Both the position numbers and the translations under genes were made by a program. The notes under the pieces are model-generated. The model saw nothing but the letters and a program-made list of their open reading frames with translations, made no database searches and had not been told where the DNA came from. This document shows, one piece after another, positions 15,059 to 23,191 of a DNA stretch of 24,680 nt (position 1 is its first letter; the number at the start of each line of letters is the position of its first letter). Origin of the DNA: CAZEIW01 sp964512305 (GTDB lineage: Bacteria; Pseudomonadota; Gammaproteobacteria; Burkholderiales; Burkholderiaceae_F); assembly GCA_964512305.1 (NCBI GenBank), contig CAZEIW010000117.1, forward strand, positions 1-24,680, given 5' to 3'.

Positions 15059-15860
15059 CCGCTGCGTGGCGCTGAATGAACTCCGCGGCCGCGGCGAGGA
15101 GTCGCTCTGGCTGGTCGCGGTGCGGCGAGTGGCCGCAGTCGGCCAGCTCGAGCGTCTGCGTCTGCGGCAGGCGGCGCGCGATGCCGCGGATCTGCTCGAG
15201 CGTGCCGTATTCGTCGTCGAGCCCCTGCACGGCGAGCAGCGGGCAGCGGATCGTCCCGATCTCGTCTTCGATCGACCACTCGCGGAAAGGCGGATGCAGC
15301 CAGATGGCGTTCCAGCCCCAGAACGCGGAATCCGGGTCGTCATGGTATTTCGCGAGGCGCTGGCGCAGGTCGGTCTCCAGGTACGCGGTGCGTGCCTTCT
15401 CGATGCTCTCGATCGACAGGTCCTCGACCATGATGTGCGGCGCGACCACGATCAGGCCCGCGACGCGTCCCGGATGGCGGGCGGCGAGCAGCAGCGCGAT
15501 CGATCCGCCGTCGCTGTGGCCGAACAGCCACGGCGGGCCGGCCTCGCAATCGATGCCGAGCGCGTCGAGCAGTGCCGGCAGCACCTCGTGCGCCTGCCGG
15601 TGCATGAAGTCGAGATCCCAGGCCTCCTCGGCGGCGCGCGGCGTCGACCTCCCGTAGCCCGGCCGCGAGTAGACCAGGCCGCGGCACCGCGCGGCCTCGC
15701 ACAGGCGCTGGGGAAAGTCCTTCCACATCGCCGTCGATCCGAGACCCTCGTGCAGGAACACGACCAGCGGCCGTTCGCGCCGTTCGGGTGCGATCCACCG
15801 GTATTCGATCCGGACGCGGCGCGACGCCCAGTCGATTTCGGCAAACCCGCCGTCGCTCAT
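15036..15860 (-). CDS. Alpha/beta hydrolase of the box cluster
   Basis: The 274-residue alpha/beta-hydrolase-fold protein has a nucleophile elbow GHSDGG (S116), a probable acid D215 or D216 (QGLDDEYG) and a catalytic H244 (CGHSPHRDQP). The oxyanion loop is FLHEGLGS (35-42). Its start codon overlaps the benzoate-CoA ligase stop as ATGA, so the two are translationally coupled. Such hydrolases recur in benzoate box clusters, where ester, lactone or thioester hydrolysis has been suggested. The actual substrate is unproven. The last seven or so residues and the stop codon lie within repeat copy B, so the natural C-terminus has probably been replaced. The catalytic part is intact. Confidence 0.88.
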   Translation of the reverse strand: MSDGGFAEIDWASRRVRIEYRWIAPERRERPLVVFLHEGLGSTAMWKDFPQRLCEAARCRGLVYSRPGYGRSTPRAAEEAWDLDFMHRQAHEVLPALLDALGIDCEAGPPWLFGHSDGGSIALLLAARHPGRVAGLIVVAPHIMVEDLSIESIEKARTAYLETDLRQRLAKYHDDPDSAFWGWNAIWLHPPFREWSIEDEIGTIRCPLLAVQGLDDEYGTLEQIRGIARRLPQTQTLELADCGHSPHRDQPERLLAAAAEFIQRHAAAPPRLAG

Positions 15861-17440
15861 CGGTGCGCCGCCTCGCGCTCGCGCAGCCTGAAGCGCTGGA
15901 TCTTGCCGGTGGCCGTCTTCGGCAGCTCGTCGACGAACTCGATCGCGCGCGGGTACTTGTACGGCGCCAGGCGCTCCTTGACGAAGGCCTGCAGCTCCGC
16001 GCCGGTGGCCGCGCGGCCCGACTTCAGCACGACGAAGGCCTTGGTCTTCGTCAGCCCCTCGGCGTCGGGCACGCCGATCACCGCCGCCTCCAGCACCGCC
16101 GGGTGCTGCACCAGCGTCGCCTCGACCTCGAACGGGCTCACGTAGATGCCGCTCACCTTCAGCATGTCGTCGCTGCGGCCGGCGTACGTGTAGCTGCCGT
16201 CCGCGTTGCGAACGTACTTGTCGCCGCTGCGGGTCCAGCCGCCCTGGAAGGTTTCGCGCGTCTTCTCGCGGTTGCCCCAGTACATCATCGCGGCCGATGG
16301 GCCGAGGATGTACAGATCGCCGGTCTCGCCGTCGGGTATGGCCCGGCCGTCCTCGCCCCGCAGCTCGATCTCGTAGCCGGGCACTGGCCAGCCGGTGGTG
16401 CCGTAGCGCACGCGGTCGCGGCGGTTCGACAGGAAGATGTGCAGCATTTCGGTCGAACCGATGCCGTCGACGATGTCGACGCCGAAGTGCGCGCTGAAGC
16501 GCTCGCCGAGCTCCGCAGGCAGCGCCTCGCCGGCCGAGGAGACCAGGGCCAGCGCCACGGCCTGGCGCGGGGGCAGGTGCGGCGAAGCGAGCATGCCGGC
16601 GAAGCCCGTCGGCGCGCCGAAAAATGCGGTGGGCTTCACGCCGCCCACCTCGCCGAGCCAGCGCTTGAAGGTCGCCTCGGGAGTGGGCCGCTCCGCCATC
16701 AGCAAAGCGGTTGCGCCGACGCTCAGCGGAAACGACAGCGCGTTGCCCAGCCCGTAGGCGAAGAAGAGCTTGGCGGCGGAGAAGCAGACGTCGCTTTCCC
16801 GCAGGCCGAGCACGCCCTTGCCGTACAGCTCGGCGGTCCAGTACGGGTTGGCGTGCGAATGAACCGTGCCCTTCGGGCGGCCGGTGGAGCCCGACGAGTA
16901 GAGCCAGAAGCCCGGATCGTCCGGGCCAGTCGGCGCCGCCCGGGCGAGCGGCGTCTGCGCCTGCAGGAAGTCTTCGAGCTCGACTTCGGCCGGATGCAGC
17001 GGGGCCAGCGGGCGCGAGACGATCACCTTGTGGACTTCATGGTCGGACTTGATCAGCGCCGAATTGAGCGCCGGCAGCAGCGCGCCTGAGACGAGCACCG
17101 CCTGCGCGCGCGAGTGCTCGAGCATGTATGCATAGTCGTCGGCTGTCAGCAGCGTGTTCACCGCCACAGGCACGAGCCCGGCATACATGGCGCCGAGAAA
17201 GCTCACCGGCCAGTCGTTGCAGTCCTGCATCAGCAGCAGCACGCGCTCCTCGCGCCGGATGCCCAGCCCGCGCAAGCCTGCCGCCATGGCTTTCACGCGA
17301 TCGGAGAGCTCGCCGTAGGGAAGGGTCCCCTGGTCGTCGATGAAGGCGGCTTTCGCCGCCCGCGCCGTGTTGAGTTGCAGCACGTGCTGCGCGAAGTTGA
17401 AGGTCTTGCCCGGCGGCGGGACCTGGTCCGGTGTGCTCAT
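15857..17440 (-). CDS. bclA: Benzoate-CoA ligase
   Basis: The 527-residue cytoplasmic enzyme activates benzoate to benzoyl-CoA with ATP and CoA, giving AMP and PPi. Adenylate-forming motifs run in order: P-loop YSSGSTGRPKG, then SAGEALP, GSTEMLHIFLSN (a phrase characteristic of benzoate-CoA ligases), YWGNREKT, YTYAGRSDDMLKVSG and the C-terminal KTATGKIQR with the catalytic K513. The ATG at 17440 is preceded by GAGGAAGA. Open frame further upstream is non-coding. It is the first gene of a leftward operon, divergent from boxR. 2-Aminobenzoate or halobenzoates may also be substrates, but clustering with boxCBA makes benzoate the most likely. Confidence 0.93.
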   Translation of the reverse strand: MSTPDQVPPPGKTFNFAQHVLQLNTARAAKAAFIDDQGTLPYGELSDRVKAMAAGLRGLGIRREERVLLLMQDCNDWPVSFLGAMYAGLVPVAVNTLLTADDYAYMLEHSRAQAVLVSGALLPALNSALIKSDHEVHKVIVSRPLAPLHPAEVELEDFLQAQTPLARAAPTGPDDPGFWLYSSGSTGRPKGTVHSHANPYWTAELYGKGVLGLRESDVCFSAAKLFFAYGLGNALSFPLSVGATALLMAERPTPEATFKRWLGEVGGVKPTAFFGAPTGFAGMLASPHLPPRQAVALALVSSAGEALPAELGERFSAHFGVDIVDGIGSTEMLHIFLSNRRDRVRYGTTGWPVPGYEIELRGEDGRAIPDGETGDLYILGPSAAMMYWGNREKTRETFQGGWTRSGDKYVRNADGSYTYAGRSDDMLKVSGIYVSPFEVEATLVQHPAVLEAAVIGVPDAEGLTKTKAFVVLKSGRAATGAELQAFVKERLAPYKYPRAIEFVDELPKTATGKIQRFRLREREAAHR

Positions 17441-17544
17441 GAGGTCTTCCTCGTGCCCTGGGCGGCGGGTCAGCGCGTGGACTCGATCCTGCCCGCGAAT
17501 CCGTCCGCGCAACTTGTGCGGCTTGCGCGCGCATGGAACATGAA

Positions 17545-17569
17545 TTATTGTACGTGCGACGAACAATAA
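17545..17569. promoter_or_regulatory. 25-bp near-palindrome in the bclA/boxR divergent region
   Basis: Arms TTATTGTACG (17545-17554) and CGAACAATAA (17560-17569) are inverted repeats with 9 of 10 positions matching, around a 5-base centre. The site is AT-rich in GC-rich DNA. It overlaps a TACAAT -10-like box on the minus strand (plus 17547-17552), which could serve bclA. It ends 15 bases before the boxR ATG. This is a good candidate operator for shared control of both transcripts, perhaps by BoxR itself. Confidence 0.55.
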
Positions 17570-17584
17570 AGCCAGGGTACGGAC

Positions 17585-18562
17585 ATGTCAAGCACTATAA
17601 TTCATAAACGATCGGAGGCCAGCGAGAGGCCTCCCGCCAGGCGCAAGGCCAGGGAAGTGGCGAAGCTGGTGCCGGTGGCGGCCGTCGAGAAGGCGGAAAA
17701 GGACGTCTCCCTGGTCGCGCTCGGCGAGCGGATACGCGCGCTGCGCGCGCGGCGCGGCCTCACGCGCAAGGCGGTCGCTCAGGCCGCCGAGATCTCCGAT
17801 CGCTACCTGGCCAACCTCGAGTACGGCATCGGCAACGCGTCGATTTTGATCCTGCAGCAGATCGCCGGCGCGCTGCAGTGCCCGGTCGCCGAGTTGATCG
17901 GCGACGTCACAACCTCCTCGCCGGAGTGGCTGCTGATCCGCGAGCTGCTCGAGAACCGCGACGAGGCGGCGTTGCACCGCGTGCGGGTGGCGATCGGCGA
18001 GATGCTCGGCACGGGCGGCGCCAATGCCGCCCGCAGCTCGCGCGTCGCGCTGGTCGGCCTGCGCGGAGCCGGCAAGTCCACGCTGGGCCGGATGCTCGCC
18101 GACGACCTCGGGTTCCCGTTCGTCGAGCTCAGCCGCGAGATCGAGAAGTTCGCGGGCTGCAGCATCTCGGAGATCCAGGCGCTGTACGGGATGAACGCGT
18201 ATCGCCGCTACGAGCGGCGCGCGCTCGAGGAGGCGATCCAGATCTACCCCGAGGCGGTGATCGCGACCCCGGGCGGCCTGGTGTCCGATGCGGCGACGTT
18301 CAACCAGCTGCTCGCCCACTGCACGACCGTGTGGCTCTACGCCGATCCGGAAGACCACATGAAGCGTGTCGCCGCACAGGGCGACATGCGGCCGATGGCC
18401 GACAGCAAGGAGGCCATGGAGGATCTGAAGCGCATCCTGGTGGGCCGCGCGGCGTTCTACTCGAAGGCCGAATTCAAGCTCGACACCAGCGAGCAGCCGC
18501 TGCAGCCGACCTTCGTCGCGCTGCGCGACCTGGTGCGCCGGGCGCTGGCGCTGCCGACCTAG
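17585..18562 (+). CDS. boxR: BoxR/BzdR-type regulator: HTH plus shikimate kinase-like domain
   Basis: The 325-residue protein fuses an XRE-type helix-turn-helix (about residues 46-105: LGERIRALRARRGLTRKAVA, then ISDRYLANLEYG) to a shikimate kinase-like domain (about 150-325). The latter has the P-loop GLRGAGKST (158-166), ELSREIEKFAG and ATPGGLV. In BzdR and BoxR this domain binds benzoyl-CoA and relieves repression of the aromatic genes. An AGGG site lies 7 bases before the ATG. The roughly 45 residues ahead of the HTH are longer than I recall for BzdR, and the first nine codons have unusual A/T third positions, so a later GTG at 17657 is conceivable. It lies 127 bases before boxC and is divergent from bclA. 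Confidence 0.93.
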   Translation: MSSTIIHKRSEASERPPARRKAREVAKLVPVAAVEKAEKDVSLVALGERIRALRARRGLTRKAVAQAAEISDRYLANLEYGIGNASILILQQIAGALQCPVAELIGDVTTSSPEWLLIRELLENRDEAALHRVRVAIGEMLGTGGANAARSSRVALVGLRGAGKSTLGRMLADDLGFPFVELSREIEKFAGCSISEIQALYGMNAYRRYERRALEEAIQIYPEAVIATPGGLVSDAATFNQLLAHCTTVWLYADPEDHMKRVAAQGDMRPMADSKEAMEDLKRILVGRAAFYSKAEFKLDTSEQPLQPTFVALRDLVRRALALPT

Positions 18563-18605
18563 CCAGGTTCAGGTACGGCGGACGTCAGGATATGAACAAA
18601 AGTGC

Positions 18606-18635
18606 TTGACGATCGGGTTTAGTATGCATTATTAT
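18606..18635 (+). promoter_or_regulatory. boxC promoter (sigma-70 type)
   Basis: TTGACG (18606-18611) and TATTAT (18630-18635), each 5/6 to consensus, are 18 bases apart in an AT-rich patch between boxR and boxC. Transcription would start near 18642 and yield a leader of about 48 bases. It should drive boxCBA and the downstream dehydrogenase. Confidence 0.65.
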
Positions 18636-18677
18636 TCCTATCACCAGATCGATTGATGCACTATCGTGCGCATTGCA
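18625..18677 (+). promoter_or_regulatory. TGCA tetramers, candidate BoxR operator at the boxC promoter
   Basis: TGCA occurs at 18625-18628 (abutting the -10 box), 18657-18660 and 18674-18677. The second is followed after 6 bases by TGCG, giving TGCA-N6-TGCG, close to the TGCA-N6-TGCA repeats reported for BzdR-type regulators. The last copy overlaps the boxC ribosome binding site. Position just downstream of the promoter fits repression. Confidence 0.45.
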
Positions 18678-18689
18678 AGGAGACACCCC

Positions 18690-20348
18690 GTGAACAGCGC
18701 CCCGCGCGTGGACTACCAGACCGACCCCTCGCAGTACCGGCACTGGAAGCTGAAGTTCGACGGCCCGGTGGCGACGCTGGCCGCCGACTTCGACGAGAAC
18801 GGGGGGCTGCGCCCGGGCTACAAGCTCAAGCTCAACAGCTACGACCTCGGCGTGGACATCGAACTGAACGATGCCGTCAATCGCATCCGGTTCGAGCACC
18901 CGGAAGTGCGCAGCGTCGTGGTGACAAGCCTGAAGGACAAGGTGTTCTGCTCGGGCGCCAACATCTTCATGCTGGGGACATCGAGTCACGCGTGGAAGGT
19001 CAATTTCTGCAAGTTCACCAACGAGACGCGCAACGGGCTCGAGGACTCGTCGCGGCACTCGGGGCTGAAGTTCATCGCGGCGGTCAACGGCGCCTGCGCC
19101 GGCGGCGGGTACGAGCTGGCGCTCGCCTGCGACGAGATCATCCTGGTCGACGACCGCTCGAGCGCGGTGAGCCTGCCCGAAGTGCCGCTGCTCGGCGTGC
19201 TGCCCGGCACCGGCGGCCTGACGCGCGTGACCGACAAGCGCCACGTACGCCACGATCTCGCCGACATCTTCTGCACCACGACCGAGGGCGTCCGCGGACA
19301 GCGGGCCAAGGACTGGCGGCTGGTCGACGAGATCGCCAAGCCCGCCGTATTCGGGCAGAAGGTCCGGGAGCGCGCGCTGGCGCTGGCGGCGTCGAGCGAC
19401 CGCCCGGCCGATGCCCAGGGCGCGGCCCTGACGCCGCTCGAACGCTCGATCGAGGCCGACGCGCTGCGCTACACGAACGTCAAGGTCGAAATTGATCGCG
19501 GCCGGCGCACGGCGACCTTCACGGTCAGGGGCCCGGGCGCCGAGCAGCCTTCGACCATCGATGCGATCGTCGCTGCCGGCACGGACTGGTATCCGCTCGC
19601 GCTGGCGCGCGAGCTCGACGACGCGATCCTGTCGATGCGCACCAACGAGCTCGACATCGGCACCTGGCTGATCAAGACCGAGGGCGATGCCGCGGCCGTC
19701 CTGGCGACCGACGCCATCATGCTGGCGCACAAGGATCACTGGTTCGTGCGCGAGACCATCGGCTGGCTCCGCCGTGCACTGAGCCGCCTGGACGTGTCCT
19801 CGCGCAGCCTGTTCGCGCTGATCGAGCCCGGCTCCTGCTTCGCCGGAACCCTGCTCGAGCTCGCGCTGGCGTGCGATCGCAGCTACATGCTCGCGCTGCC
19901 CGACGGTGGGGCGAGGGCGCCGAAGATCGTGGCGGCGGACGTCAATTTCGGCGTGTATCCGATGGTCACGGGGCAGAGCCGGCTCGGCCGGCGCTTCTAT
20001 GACGAGCAGCCCGCGCTCGAGGCGGTGCGGGCCGTGGCCGGCAGGCCGCTCGACGCCGACGCGGCCTTCGCGGCCGGCCTCGTCACTTCGAAGCCGGACG
20101 ACCTCGACTGGGCCGACGAGGTGCGCATCGCCATCGAGGAGCGTGTCGCGATGTCGCCCGACGCGCTGACCGGCATGGAGGCCAATCTGCGCTTCAACGG
20201 GCCAGAGAACATGTTCACGCGCGTCTTCGGGCGCCTCACCGCCTGGCAGAACTGGATCTTCCAGCGGCCCAACGCCGTCGGCGAAAAGGGCGCGCTCAAG
20301 GTCTATGGCAAGGGCGAGAAGGCCGCGTTCGACTGGAACCGGGTCTGA
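18690..20348 (+). CDS. boxC: 2,3-Epoxybenzoyl-CoA dihydrolase (ring-opening)
   Basis: The 552-residue enzyme opens the epoxidised ring of 2,3-epoxybenzoyl-CoA with two waters, giving 3,4-dehydroadipyl-CoA semialdehyde and formate. It holds two crotonase-type modules. The first has the CoA/oxyanion segment VNGACAGGGYELALACDEI near residues 131-150. The second has a diverged copy, EPGSCFAGTLLELALACDR, near 378-396. This double layout and the length match BoxC and not ordinary enoyl-CoA hydratases of about 260 residues. The GTG at 18690 is chosen because AAGGAG (18677-18682) lies 7 bases before it. The GTG at 18666 would put that site inside the gene. First gene of boxCBA; boxB follows after 51 bases. 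Confidence 0.95.
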   Translation: MNSAPRVDYQTDPSQYRHWKLKFDGPVATLAADFDENGGLRPGYKLKLNSYDLGVDIELNDAVNRIRFEHPEVRSVVVTSLKDKVFCSGANIFMLGTSSHAWKVNFCKFTNETRNGLEDSSRHSGLKFIAAVNGACAGGGYELALACDEIILVDDRSSAVSLPEVPLLGVLPGTGGLTRVTDKRHVRHDLADIFCTTTEGVRGQRAKDWRLVDEIAKPAVFGQKVRERALALAASSDRPADAQGAALTPLERSIEADALRYTNVKVEIDRGRRTATFTVRGPGAEQPSTIDAIVAAGTDWYPLALARELDDAILSMRTNELDIGTWLIKTEGDAAAVLATDAIMLAHKDHWFVRETIGWLRRALSRLDVSSRSLFALIEPGSCFAGTLLELALACDRSYMLALPDGGARAPKIVAADVNFGVYPMVTGQSRLGRRFYDEQPALEAVRAVAGRPLDADAAFAAGLVTSKPDDLDWADEVRIAIEERVAMSPDALTGMEANLRFNGPENMFTRVFGRLTAWQNWIFQRPNAVGEKGALKVYGKGEKAAFDWNRV

Positions 20349-20399
20349 GCCCAGCGTCCGAGCGCCGAACATCCCACGACCGAACCCACAGGAACCGCC

Positions 20400-21827
20400 A
20401 TGTCCGCGATCGACTACAGCGAAAAGATCCCCAACAACGTCAACCTCGCCGAGGACCGCACGCTGCAGCGGGCGCTCGAGCAGTGGCAGCCCGACTATCT
20501 GCAGTGGTGGGCCGACATGGGGCCGGAAGGCTCGAAGGATTTCGACGTCTACCTGCGCACCGCGGTGAGCGTCGATCCCCAAGGCTGGGCGCAGTTCGGG
20601 TACGTGAAGATGCCCGACTACCGATGGGGCATCTTCCTGAACCCCGGCGAGGCCGCCCGCAAGATCCACTTCGGCGATCACAAGGGCGAGGCCGCGTGGC
20701 AGGACGTGCCCGGCGAGCATCGCGCCAACCTGCGGCGCATCATCGTCACGCAGGGCGACACCGAGCCGGCGTCGGTCGAGCAGCAGCGCCATCTCGGCCT
20801 GACGTGTCCCAGCCAGTACGACCTGCGCAACCTGTTTCAGGTCAATGTCGAGGAAGGCCGGCACCTGTGGGCGATGGTCTACCTGCTGCACAAGTACTTC
20901 GGCCGCGACGGCCGCGAGGAAGGCGAGGCTCTGCTCGCGCGGCGCAGCGGCGACCAGGACAACCCGCGCATCCTGCAGGCCTTCAACGAGAAGACGCCCG
21001 ACTGGCTGTCGTTCTTCATGTTCACCTATTTCACCGACCGCGACGGCAAGTTCCAGCTCTGCGCGCTGGCCGAGAGCGGCTTCGACCCGCTCGCGCGCAC
21101 CACGAAGTTCATGCTCACCGAGGAAGCGCACCACATGTTCGTCGGCGAGAGCGGCGTGTCGCGCGTGATCCAGCGCACCTGCCAGGCGATGAACCAGCTC
21201 AAGACCGAGGATCCGGCCGTGCTGCGCGCCGCCGGCGTGATCGACCTGCCGACGATCCAGCGCTACCTGAATTTCCACTTCAGCGTCACCATCGATCTCT
21301 TCGGCGCCGACGAGTCGAGCAACGCGGCGACGTTCTACAGCGCGGGCCTGAAGGGCCGCTTCGAGGAGGGCAAGCGCGGCGACGATCACCTGCTCCGGGG
21401 CGCGACCTACAGGGTGCTCGGCGTCCACGACGGCCGGTTCGTCGAGCGCGACGTGCCGATGCTCAACGCGCTCAACGAGGTGCTGCGCGACGACTACATC
21501 AAGGACTCGATCGGCGGCGTCGACCGATGGAACAAGGTCATCGAGAAGGCCGGCATCCCGTTCCGGCTCAAGACGCCGCACAAGGCGTTCCACCGCAACA
21601 TCGGCGCGCTGAAGGACGTGAAGGTGTCCCCGGACGGGCGCATCGTCGCCGATCACGAATGGAACGCGATGGTGGCGCAATGGCTGCCCTCCGACACGGA
21701 TCGCGCGTTTGTCGCGTCGCTGATGGGGCGGGTGGTCGAGCCCGGGAAGTTCGCCGGTTGGATCGCTCCGCCGGTCATGGGGATCAACCGCCAGCCGATC
21801 GATTTCCAGTACGTGAGGTTCGGGTAG
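20400..21827 (+). CDS. boxB: Benzoyl-CoA 2,3-epoxidase, oxygenase subunit BoxB
   Basis: The 475-residue diiron enzyme uses O2 and electrons from BoxA to form 2,3-epoxybenzoyl-CoA. The two EXXH motifs are visible: EEGRH (E152, H155) and EEAHH (E242, H245). Further probable iron ligands by spacing are E122 (DTEPAS) and D213 (FTDRDG), which fits the six-ligand pattern I recall for the Azoarcus enzyme with a shift of two residues. Length is normal for the family. AGGAA precedes the ATG. PaaA is only distantly related and shorter, so misassignment is unlikely. It is in the same operon as boxC and boxA. Confidence 0.96.
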   Translation: MSAIDYSEKIPNNVNLAEDRTLQRALEQWQPDYLQWWADMGPEGSKDFDVYLRTAVSVDPQGWAQFGYVKMPDYRWGIFLNPGEAARKIHFGDHKGEAAWQDVPGEHRANLRRIIVTQGDTEPASVEQQRHLGLTCPSQYDLRNLFQVNVEEGRHLWAMVYLLHKYFGRDGREEGEALLARRSGDQDNPRILQAFNEKTPDWLSFFMFTYFTDRDGKFQLCALAESGFDPLARTTKFMLTEEAHHMFVGESGVSRVIQRTCQAMNQLKTEDPAVLRAAGVIDLPTIQRYLNFHFSVTIDLFGADESSNAATFYSAGLKGRFEEGKRGDDHLLRGATYRVLGVHDGRFVERDVPMLNALNEVLRDDYIKDSIGGVDRWNKVIEKAGIPFRLKTPHKAFHRNIGALKDVKVSPDGRIVADHEWNAMVAQWLPSDTDRAFVASLMGRVVEPGKFAGWIAPPVMGINRQPIDFQYVRFG

Positions 21828-21866
21828 GGCGGTTGCGGGGCAAGGGGACGTGCCGGGGAGACGCGC

Positions 21867-23150
21867 ATGGATATGGCTGACTCGCAGGTTGTCCGGCAGC
21901 ACCTGATCGATCCGGAGATCTGCATTCGGTGCAATACGTGCGAGGCGACCTGTCCGGTCGCTGCGATCACGCACGACGAGCGCAACTATGTGGTCGATGC
22001 GGCGAAGTGCGACGCCTGCATGGCGTGCATCTCGCCGTGCCCGACGGGGTCGATCGACAACTGGCGCATGATGCCGCGCGGCCGGACCTACACGGTTGTC
22101 GAGCAGCTGGGTTGGGATGCGCTTCCGGCCGAACTGACGCCCGAGGCGTTCGCGGCGGCGGGGATTGCTTCGGATGCGGTGCTCGCGGCGGCCTCGCTCG
22201 CGCCGGCGCCGGCGCCGGTGGCGGCCGCGGACGACGCAGCGTTCGACAGCGCGCAGTACGGCGCGACGCTGCCGCCGTGGTCCGCCGCCCACGCGTACAC
22301 GAACCTGTACGGGCCGAAGGCGGGCGGGACGTCCATCACCGCGACGGTGACGGGCAATCTGCGCGTCACCGAGGTCGGGCGCGAGTACGACACCCACCAT
22401 ATCGTGCTCGACTTCGGCGCGGTGCCGTTCCCGGCGCTCGAGGGGCAGTCGATCGGGATCGTCCCGCCGGGCGCTGGCGCCGATGGGCGGCCGCACCATC
22501 CGCGGCAGTATTCGGTCGCCAGCCCGCGCAACGGCGAGCGCCCGGGGTACAACAACCTGTCGCTGACGGTCAAGCGCGTGCTGGAGGACCGGCAGGGGCG
22601 GCCGGTGCGCGGCGTGGCGTCGAACTACCTTTGCGACCTGAAGCCGGGAGACGTGGTCCAGGTGATCGGCCCGTTCGGCACCAGTTTCCTGATGCCCAAT
22701 CATCCGCGCTCGAACATCGTGATGATCTGCACCGGCACCGGCAGCGCGCCGATGCGGGCGATGACCGAGTGGCGCCGGCGCCTGCGCAAGTCCGGCAGGT
22801 TCGAGGGCGGCAGGCTGATGCTGTTCTTCGGCGCCCGCACGCGGGAAGAGCTGCCGTACTTCGGCCCGCTGCAAAACCTGCCGAAGGACTTCATCGACAT
22901 TCATTTCGCGTTCTCGCGCACGCCAGGGCAGCCGCGGCGCTACGTGCAGGATGCGATTCGCGAGCGCGCCGCGGACCTCGCGCCGCTGCTGACCGATCCG
23001 AACACGTGCTTCTATGTCTGCGGCTTGAAGGCGATGGAAGAGGGCGTCGTGCTGGCGCTGCGCGACGTCGCGCAGCAGGCCGGTCTGTCGTGGGGCGCGG
23101 TGGGCGGCGCGCTGAAGAAGGAAGGCCGCCTGCACCTGGAGACCTACTGA
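21867..23150 (+). CDS. boxA: Benzoyl-CoA 2,3-epoxidase, reductase subunit BoxA
   Basis: The 427-residue iron-sulfur flavoprotein transfers electrons from NADPH to BoxB. Two [4Fe-4S] ferredoxin motifs lie at the N-terminus: C19, C22, C25, C29 (CIRCNTCEATCP) and C48, C51, C54, C58 (CDACMACISPCP). A linker rich in Ala/Pro (about 90-125) leads to a ferredoxin-NADP reductase-like module with the FAD motif RQYS and the NADP loop GTGSAPMRAM, ending in VGGALKKEGRLHLETY. A GGGGAG site precedes the ATG; a second ATG two codons in is possible. Its TGA overlaps the ATG of a 13-codon mini-ORF leading to the next gene. Confidence 0.96.
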   Translation: MDMADSQVVRQHLIDPEICIRCNTCEATCPVAAITHDERNYVVDAAKCDACMACISPCPTGSIDNWRMMPRGRTYTVVEQLGWDALPAELTPEAFAAAGIASDAVLAAASLAPAPAPVAAADDAAFDSAQYGATLPPWSAAHAYTNLYGPKAGGTSITATVTGNLRVTEVGREYDTHHIVLDFGAVPFPALEGQSIGIVPPGAGADGRPHHPRQYSVASPRNGERPGYNNLSLTVKRVLEDRQGRPVRGVASNYLCDLKPGDVVQVIGPFGTSFLMPNHPRSNIVMICTGTGSAPMRAMTEWRRRLRKSGRFEGGRLMLFFGARTREELPYFGPLQNLPKDFIDIHFAFSRTPGQPRRYVQDAIRERAADLAPLLTDPNTCFYVCGLKAMEEGVVLALRDVAQQAGLSWGAVGGALKKEGRLHLETY

Positions 23151-23191
23151 TGAGTCCCGTGCGCAGGCGCTCCCGCGGAGGACCGGGATGA
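23150..23191 (+). CDS. 13-codon mini-ORF linking boxA to the next gene
   Basis: The boxA stop and an ATG overlap as TGATG. The 13 codons that follow are arginine-rich (MSPVRRRSRGGPG), and their TGA overlaps the ATG of the dehydrogenase as ATGA. The downstream ribosome binding site lies inside it. It has no start signal of its own apart from coupling to boxA. It may serve as a translational bridge or be chance. Confidence 0.25.
   Translation: MSPVRRRSRGGPG

Noticed and set aside
13657..15279. Upstream extension of the MDR frame to 925 residues
   Set aside because: It crosses the acyl-CoA dehydrogenase gene in another frame on the same strand and yields arginine-rich nonsense. A good ribosome binding site sits before the ATG at 13656.
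17596..17601. Perfect TATAAT as the boxR promoter
   Set aside because: It lies inside the first codons of boxR as called and has no -35 box 16-18 bases upstream. It is kept only as part of the start-codon question.
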